From: Burkholderia sp. SRS-46
GTDB lineage: Bacteria > Pseudomonadota > Gammaproteobacteria > Burkholderiales > Burkholderiaceae
Direction: 5' to 3'
DNA: 64,000 bases
NCBI RefSeq assembly: GCF_004343775.1
Contig: NZ_PTXL01000011.1
Coordinates: 242,225 to 306,224, forward strand
The translations under genes and the position numbers were made by a program. The notes under the pieces are model-generated. The model made no database searches. It was not told where the DNA came from and saw only the letters and a list, made by a program, of their open reading frames with translations. Positions within the stretch are counted from its first letter, which is position 1. Every line of letters begins with the position of its first letter. Shown in pieces: positions 59,210-64,000 of the stretch.

Positions 59210-59722
59210 TCACGGGCCCGGCTGCGGCTGGAGCGTCGCCGAGACGCTCGTCATGCCAGGCTTGCCGTCCGCGCTCGCGTGCGCGCTCGTCACGCGCACG
59301 TAGTGGTCGCGGCGCATGCGATCGAGCCAGTCCATCCACGTGGCGAACGGCACGCCTTTCGCGTCGACCTGGAGGCCCTCGCCCTGCATGCTCACCTGCG
59401 CCTTCGCGATGCCGGCCTGCGCCAGCGACGCGGCGAGCACGTCGCGCAATGCCGCGCCCGCGGGCGGGCGGATCGCCGCGGCCGCGCGCAGCCGGCGCGC
59501 TTCGGCCCGCTGCGTGTCGGCCTCGGCCACCTGCGCCTGCAGCGACGGCAGCGCGGCCGCGATCCGGGCCCGCCCCGCGTAGGCCGGCTCCCACAGCAGG
59601 TCGTAGACGAGCGCCACGCCGGCCAGGGTGCCGACGGCCGCGAGCAGCACGCGCTCGCGCGGCGAGCGGCCGTCGAGCCACGCCGTCAATGCGGCGCGGG
59701 TCGCGCGGAACCGAGCATCCAT
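59210..59722 (-). CDS. gspM: Type II secretion protein GspM
   Basis: A 170-residue GspM: a short cytoplasmic start, one membrane helix (about 27-45), a coiled segment and a ferredoxin-like periplasmic domain (about 90-165; LAASLAQAGIAKAQVSM and GVPFATWMDWLDRM). The start overlaps the end of gspL by 37 bases. It binds GspL in the inner-membrane platform. It is the last gsp gene of this run. Confidence 0.9.
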   Translation of the reverse strand: MDARFRATRAALTAWLDGRSPRERVLLAAVGTLAGVALVYDLLWEPAYAGRARIAAALPSLQAQVAEADTQRAEARRLRAAAAIRPPAGAALRDVLAASLAQAGIAKAQVSMQGEGLQVDAKGVPFATWMDWLDRMRRDHYVRVTSAHASADGKPGMTSVSATLQPQPGP

Positions 59723-61023
59723 TTCGCGTTCTCCTCCTGAACGGACAGGCCCTGCGCTTGCAGGCGCCGGCGCAAACCTTCACCGTCGACCGCGGCTCCG
59801 GGCGCGAATGCGACGGTCAGCACGCCGTCGCGGTAATCAAGCGTCGCGATCGCATCCGACGGGATCGAACCCAGCGCGCGCGACAACGCCGCCGCGAGCA
59901 CCAGATAATCGTTCGCACGCAATTCGCCGGCCGCGCCGCGCAGCCGTTCGAGCCCGGCCTGCAACTGCGCGCGCGGATCGAGCAGCACCGTGGTGCCCGG
60001 CAGCGCGTCCTTCACGAGCGCCGTCATTTGCGCGTTCAATACGTCCTGCCGATGGCGCAGCTGCCACCACTGAAGGTTGACCGCGACGATCGCGACGACG
60101 AGCGACGCGATCACGAGGCCCGCCGCCGGCCACCAGCGCCGCGATCCGCCGCCGCCGGCCGCGCGCGCGCCGTTCGCGAACTCGAACTGGCACAGGTCGA
60201 ACGGGCAATCGCGCGCGCTGCGCGCGAGCGCCTCCCAGGACAACGTGCGCGCCGCGAGCGGAAAGGCCGAATGCGCGGCGATGTCTGCTCCGCCATCCCG
60301 CGTGCCCAGGGTCAGCGCATGGACCCGAACCGGCTGGCGCTTCGACAGTTCGGCTATCGCGACATCCAGCGCGGCCACATGCGTTTCGATGCCGAATCCG
60401 GACGCGCCGTGCTTGACCGCAAGCTCCAGCCACTGTGCGCCCGCGTCGCCGTCGCTCGCCGCGCTTGCGGACCGGCCGACGATCAGGACATCGGCTTCGC
60501 CGCCTGCCGTCGCCAATGCCTCCGCGTCGCTGTCGGGCGCCTCTGCGCCTGCGCTTTCCGTGGCTTCGTCCGCTTCCGCAACGACGACCGGCGGCATGCA
60601 GTGCACCAGCGGCACCGCACGGATACGGCGCCAGCCGGCAGCCACGAACCAGTCGATCACGGCGCCGAACCGCGCGCGGTCGACGACCGCGACGGTGCTT
60701 GGCGCGTCGTTCGCCACCACCGGGCCGACCGCGACGTGACTGTGCTGCGGATCGTCGACCAGATACTCCTCCACCACATGCGGCAGGCTGCGCCGCAGCT
60801 TCACGCCCGTCACGGGAGGCAGCGGCACGTCGACCAGCAGCGTGTCGCGCGCGGACAGCACCAGCACGATCTCGGCCGCCTTCGGCCACGCGTCGCGGGG
60901 CGCGTCGCCCGCGCACACCGGGTGCGCGCGCCGGTCGAACAGCGCGTACGGCATCGGCACGGCCTGCCACTGCGCGGCGTCGAACGCGCCGATCGACGGC
61001 AGCAGCACGATCAGGCTGGACAT
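59686..61023 (-). CDS. gspL: Type II secretion protein GspL
   Basis: A 445-residue GspL: a cytoplasmic actin-like domain (about 1-260; SLIVLLPSIGAFDAAQWQ, VVEEYLVDDPQHSHVAVGP), one membrane helix (about 300-322) and a small periplasmic ferredoxin-like domain. It recruits the ATPase GspE to the membrane. It lies 52 bases after gspH with no gspI, gspJ or gspK between them. Confidence 0.9.
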   Translation of the reverse strand: MSSLIVLLPSIGAFDAAQWQAVPMPYALFDRRAHPVCAGDAPRDAWPKAAEIVLVLSARDTLLVDVPLPPVTGVKLRRSLPHVVEEYLVDDPQHSHVAVGPVVANDAPSTVAVVDRARFGAVIDWFVAAGWRRIRAVPLVHCMPPVVVAEADEATESAGAEAPDSDAEALATAGGEADVLIVGRSASAASDGDAGAQWLELAVKHGASGFGIETHVAALDVAIAELSKRQPVRVHALTLGTRDGGADIAAHSAFPLAARTLSWEALARSARDCPFDLCQFEFANGARAAGGGGSRRWWPAAGLVIASLVVAIVAVNLQWWQLRHRQDVLNAQMTALVKDALPGTTVLLDPRAQLQAGLERLRGAAGELRANDYLVLAAALSRALGSIPSDAIATLDYRDGVLTVAFAPGAAVDGEGLRRRLQAQGLSVQEENAKWMLGSARPAPH

Positions 61024-61075
61024 CGTGCACCTCGCGCGGGCCGCTTGATGGGCGTCATGGTCATCGCGATGCCGT

Positions 61076-61576
61076 TCATGGTCGCTGCACGACGAAGTTG
61101 CCGATCCCGGTGCCGACGACGAGGAGCCGCGCGTCGCCCGACGACAGCGTGATCGTCACCGGCACGTCGATGCTTTCGTCGCCGAGCACGACGCGCGCGA
61201 TCGGCTCGCCGCCGCCCGTATAGCGCACCGTCACGCCCGTCACCGCCGTGCCCCAGCGGCGCGCGCGAAACAGGTCGTCCGTCATCGGCGACCACGCGCC
61301 GCTCTCGGTGCGCTGCGCGAACCGGTAGCCGCCGCCGACCGGCTGCCAGGCGATCGGTGTCGAGCGCACCTGCGCCTCGTCGCCCGCCGATTCGAGCAGG
61401 CTCGCGAGCCGCTGCGCCTCCTCGGCGAGATCGGTGCGCCGGTTGCGCGACGGCGCGAGCGTCACGACCGCGACGAGCAGCCCGACGATCATCAGCACGA
61501 CGAGCATCTCGAGCAGCGTGAAGCCCGCCGCGCGCCGCGCGGCGACACGCCTATTGCCACGAGCCGATGTCCGCAT
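61076..61576 (-). CDS. gspH: Type II secretion minor pseudopilin GspH
   Basis: A 166-residue pseudopilin. The leader ends at AAG before FTLLEMLVVLMIVGLL, with Glu5 present. The periplasmic part has the GspH-like RRTDLAEEAQRLASLLESAGDEA helix. It overlaps the end of gspG by 26 bases. ATG 61576 has AGGGGAACG upstream. Confidence 0.9.
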   Translation of the reverse strand: MRTSARGNRRVAARRAAGFTLLEMLVVLMIVGLLVAVVTLAPSRNRRTDLAEEAQRLASLLESAGDEAQVRSTPIAWQPVGGGYRFAQRTESGAWSPMTDDLFRARRWGTAVTGVTVRYTGGGEPIARVVLGDESIDVPVTITLSSGDARLLVVGTGIGNFVVQRP

Positions 61577-62006
61577 CGTTCCCCTCTCCACCCGCCTTGC
61601 CGTCCGCACCGTAGCTGAACACGTCGATCGCGCCGTGCGAGCCGGGATTCAGGTACTGGTACGCATTGCCCCACGGATCGCTCGGCAGCCGCTCAAGATA
61701 GCCGCCGTCCTTCCAGTTGTTCGGCACCGGCTCGACGGTCGGCTTCCGGACCAGCGCATGCAACCCTTGCTCCTGCGCCGGGTAGCGGCCGTTGTCGAGC
61801 CGATAGAGATTCAGCGACTGCATGATCGTGCCGATGTCCTGCTTCGCGGCGATGCGCCGCGCCTCGTCCGGCCGGCTCATGATCTTCGGCACGATCAGCG
61901 CGGCAAGGATGCCGAGGATCGCGACCACCACCATGATCTCGATCAGTGTGAAACCCCGCTGCGCGCGGCGGCGCATGGGTGCTGGATGCTTGTCTCGCGT
62001 CATCAT
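61551..62006 (-). CDS. gspG: Type II secretion major pseudopilin GspG
   Basis: A 151-residue major pseudopilin. The leader ends at QRG before FTLIEIMVVVAILGILAALIVPKIM. The C-terminal part has the GspG calcium-site region (DPWGNAYQYLNPG, DVFSYGADGKAGGEGNDADIGSW). It is divergent from gspC, 85 bases apart. Confidence 0.95.
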   Translation of the reverse strand: MMTRDKHPAPMRRRAQRGFTLIEIMVVVAILGILAALIVPKIMSRPDEARRIAAKQDIGTIMQSLNLYRLDNGRYPAQEQGLHALVRKPTVEPVPNNWKDGGYLERLPSDPWGNAYQYLNPGSHGAIDVFSYGADGKAGGEGNDADIGSWQ

Positions 62007-62091
62007 GCATTCACTCTCGCGTCAAAGAATGGCGGGATGCCGCGCGATAACCGATCGCCGGCCTCCCGGTCTCATCAAAAAGCCGATCGCC

Positions 62092-62541
62092 ATGAAATCC
62101 GTTGCCCTGTTCCGCACCTTCACGCCCCCTTCCGTCGCCGCACCGGCACTCGTCACGCTCGCCGCCGCGGCGGCATTCGTCGCGGTGTCGCTGTGGTCCG
62201 CGCGCATGCTGAACGCGCCTGCCGCGCCCGCACCGGCGCGCGTCGCACCGCCGGCGCCGTTCGACGTGTCCGCCGGCGCGCAGCTGTTCGGCGCGAAACC
62301 CGGCGAAGACACGCAGCATGCAATCCAGTTGCTCGGCATCCTCGCGTTCGATCCGCGCCATGCGGCGGCAATCGTCAGCATCGGCGGCGAGGCCGCGCGC
62401 GTCGTGCGCCTCGGCGGTGCGCTCGACGACGCCACGAAGCTCGCCGAGGTGCGTGCGCGTTCGATCGTCGTCGAGCGCGGCGGCCTGCAACGCGAGATCG
62501 CGCTGCCCGCCGCGCAGAACCCGCAGGCGTTCGTGCGCTGA
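62092..62541 (+). CDS. gspC: Short GspC-like type II secretion protein
   Basis: A 149-residue protein with one N-terminal membrane helix (about 17-37) and an HR domain (about 60-135; LFGAKP, IQLLGILAFDPRHAAAIVSIGGEAARVVRLG). It ends before a PDZ or coiled-coil domain, so it is shorter than classic GspC. It lies on the plus strand between gspG and gspF, as I recall for Burkholderia gspC. It links the platform to the secretin GspD. Confidence 0.85.
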   Translation: MKSVALFRTFTPPSVAAPALVTLAAAAAFVAVSLWSARMLNAPAAPAPARVAPPAPFDVSAGAQLFGAKPGEDTQHAIQLLGILAFDPRHAAAIVSIGGEAARVVRLGGALDDATKLAEVRARSIVVERGGLQREIALPAAQNPQAFVR

Positions 62542-62549
62542 CCCGCGCA

Positions 62550-63767
62550 TCACTGCACCATGTTGTTCAGCTCGATGATCGGCATCATTACCGCCAGCAC
62601 GATCACGAGCACCACGCCGCCCATCGCGAGAATCAGCAACGGCTCGAGCAGGCTCGTCAGGAACATCGTGCGCCGCTCGAGCTCGCGCGCCTCGCCTTCG
62701 GCCGCACGGTCGAGCATCGTCGTCACATCGCCGGTCGCTTCACCCGAGCGGATCAGGTGCACGAGCACCGGCGGAAACGTCTTCACGTTGTTCAGCGCGC
62801 GCGACAAGGCCGAGCCTTCGCGCACCCGCACGATCGCGTCGTCGATGTTCGCGCGCATCGCGCGGTTGCTCAGCGTCTCGCCGGCCGCCTGCAGCGCGCG
62901 CAGAATCGGCACGCCGGCCGCAGTCAGGATCCCGAGCGTGCTCGCGAAGCGCACCGTGTTGTAGCCGCGCACGAGCTTGCCCGCGAGCGGCGCGGTGAGC
63001 GTCCAGCGGTCGAACGCGAGCCGCGGGCGCGCTTGCGACAGCACCTTGCGGATCGCGAGCGCCACCGCCACGAACGCGACGAGCGACGCCCACCACCAAT
63101 GCCGCACGAAATCCGACAGCGCCATCATCATGACCGTCAGGAACGGCAGCTGCTGCTTGGTGCTCGTGAACACGTTCGCGACCTGCGGCACCACGTAGCT
63201 CAGCAGGAACGTGACGATGCCGAACGCGATCAGCGTGACGATGCCCGGATACGTGAACGCGAGCAGGATCTTCTGCTTCAGCGCGTTGCTCTGCTCGATG
63301 TAGTCGGCGAGACGCGACAGCACGACGCCGAGCTTTCCCGTGTGTTCGCCGGCCGCGACCAGCGCGCGATAGATCTCGGGGAAGTCGCGCGGATGCTGCG
63401 TGAGCGCGTTCGCGAACGTATGGCCGCCGACGACTTCCGCGCGGATCGACGCCATCAGCTCGCGCACATACTCGCGCTCGGCCTGCTCGCTCAGCACCGA
63501 CAGCGATTCGTCGAGCGGCAGCCCGGCGATCAGCAGGCTCGCGAGCTGGCGCGTGAGGATCGCCTGCTCGCGCTGCGACAGCTTGCGGCCGAGCGCGAGG
63601 CGCTGGCTGCGTTCGCCGTGCAGCCGCGACGCGGCGAGCTCGACGACGAGCGGCGTCAGCCCTTGCGTGCGCAACTGGTTGCGCCCGGCGCGCGCGCTGT
63701 CGGCTTCGAGCACGCCCTTGCGGGTCTTGCCGGCCTGGTCGATCGCTTCATAGCGGAATGCGGACAT
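62550..63767 (-). CDS. gspF: Type II secretion platform protein GspF
   Basis: A 405-residue GspF with two homologous T2SSF domains (about 70-195 and 270-395), each with GLPLDESLSVLSEQAE- or GVPILRALQAAGETLS-type helices, and three membrane helices. The N-terminus MSAFRYEAIDQAGKTRKGVLEADSA is typical. It starts one base after the gspE stop and is convergent with gspC. Confidence 0.95.
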   Translation of the reverse strand: MSAFRYEAIDQAGKTRKGVLEADSARAGRNQLRTQGLTPLVVELAASRLHGERSQRLALGRKLSQREQAILTRQLASLLIAGLPLDESLSVLSEQAEREYVRELMASIRAEVVGGHTFANALTQHPRDFPEIYRALVAAGEHTGKLGVVLSRLADYIEQSNALKQKILLAFTYPGIVTLIAFGIVTFLLSYVVPQVANVFTSTKQQLPFLTVMMMALSDFVRHWWWASLVAFVAVALAIRKVLSQARPRLAFDRWTLTAPLAGKLVRGYNTVRFASTLGILTAAGVPILRALQAAGETLSNRAMRANIDDAIVRVREGSALSRALNNVKTFPPVLVHLIRSGEATGDVTTMLDRAAEGEARELERRTMFLTSLLEPLLILAMGGVVLVIVLAVMMPIIELNNMVQ

Positions 63768-63768
63768 G

Positions 63769-64000
63769 TCAGTGGCCTCCGGTGACGCGCAACACTTCCT
63801 CGAGCGACGTCGCGCCCGCCGCGAGCCAGCGCTCGGCGTCGTCGCGCAGCGTGCGCATCCCTTGCGCGCGGCTCGTCGCGAGAATCTCCGCGTCGGCCGC
63901 GTTGCGGTGGATCAGCGTGCGGATCGGCTCGTCGACGATCAGCAGCTCATACACGCCGCGCCGGCCCGCATAGCCCGAATGCCCGCACTTGTCGCAGCCG
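63769..64000 (-). CDS. gspE: Type II secretion ATPase GspE, C-terminal end (cut by window end)
   Basis: The minus-strand frame enters from the right edge and stops at 63769-63771. The visible 76 codons start within GCDKCGHSGYAGRRGVYELL, the last part of the Cys4 zinc motif of GspE (two of its Cys are visible), then a C-terminal part ending LRVTGGH. The ATPase core, Walker motifs and any gspD lie outside the window. Confidence 0.92.
   Translation of the reverse strand, partial: GCDKCGHSGYAGRRGVYELLIVDEPIRTLIHRNAADAEILATSRAQGMRTLRDDAERWLAAGATSLEEVLRVTGGH

Noticed and set aside
1..64000. CRISPR array, prophage, tRNA or rRNA genes
   Set aside because: Read for regular short repeats, phage structural genes and tRNA-like cloverleafs; none could be supported.

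Overview
The window is high-GC, gene-dense DNA that reads as Burkholderia, most likely the Burkholderia cepacia complex. Protein character, the very large NAD-glutamate dehydrogenase, the OmpC-type porin, tightly overlapped operons and the gsp gene layout all fit. The assignment is inferred from protein similarity I recognise, not from a search. Nearly all bases are coding. I saw no rRNA or tRNA gene, no CRISPR array, no prophage and no intact insertion sequence.

Bases 1-20,900 are ordinary accessory metabolism. They hold the end of an SDR/metal-dependent hydrolase/alpha-beta hydrolase operon (1-2306), a glycolipid-binding-type protein, a urea transporter, a class II aldolase and a small tautomerase (2267-4835). 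Next come the NAD-dependent glutamate dehydrogenase (5096-9952), an arylamine N-acetyltransferase, a secreted low-complexity protein, an amidase and a universal stress protein. Several regulator/target pairs follow: XRE-cupin with GNAT and DMT exporter, AraC with SDR, and Lrp with an RBBP9-like hydrolase.

Bases 21,519-37,530 are a catabolic island. A single 14-gene minus-strand unit runs from a Rieske ferredoxin (35025) to an MFS transporter and a strong terminator (21519-21548). Read together it looks like an oxygenase/meta-cleavage route. It encodes a Rieske oxygenase with ferredoxin and reductase, an SDR diol dehydrogenase candidate, a VOC extradiol dioxygenase, an alpha/beta hydrolase, an aldehyde dehydrogenase, a thiamine-diphosphate enzyme, an aspartate-dehydrogenase-like enzyme, a cupin and an IclR regulator. 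A porin and a second, paralogous IclR gene lie beside it. Two identical TGTTCC-N6-GGAACA operators sit downstream of the two divergent promoters, so the operon and the porin are probably co-controlled. The substrate is unknown.

Bases 37,754-50,594 are a 14-gene minus-strand envelope cluster. It encodes a ShlB/FhaC-type outer-membrane translocator without a recognisable TpsA substrate, a periplasmic DUF2341-LamG module fused to ExbB, ExbD, TonB, a Porin_5-type barrel, a coiled-coil periplasmic protein, a YbjN-like protein, two paralogous TonB-C-like proteins, a PpiC-type isomerase, a Do-type protease and small unknown proteins. An STN-TonB-C protein, an ECF sigma factor and a FecR regulator follow at 56,729-59,007, with no TonB-dependent receptor in view. 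Type II secretion genes come next (gspM, L, H, G, C, F and the end of gspE, 59,210-64,000). A lone gspK sits apart at 52,050, and gspI and gspJ are absent. Between them, at 53,072, lies what looks like a domesticated IS4-type transposase fused to a Phd/YefM antitoxin-like domain. The most interesting candidates for an undescribed system are this TonB-energised ShlB/DUF2341-ExbB cluster with its possible STN-sigma-FecR control, and the transposase-antitoxin fusion.
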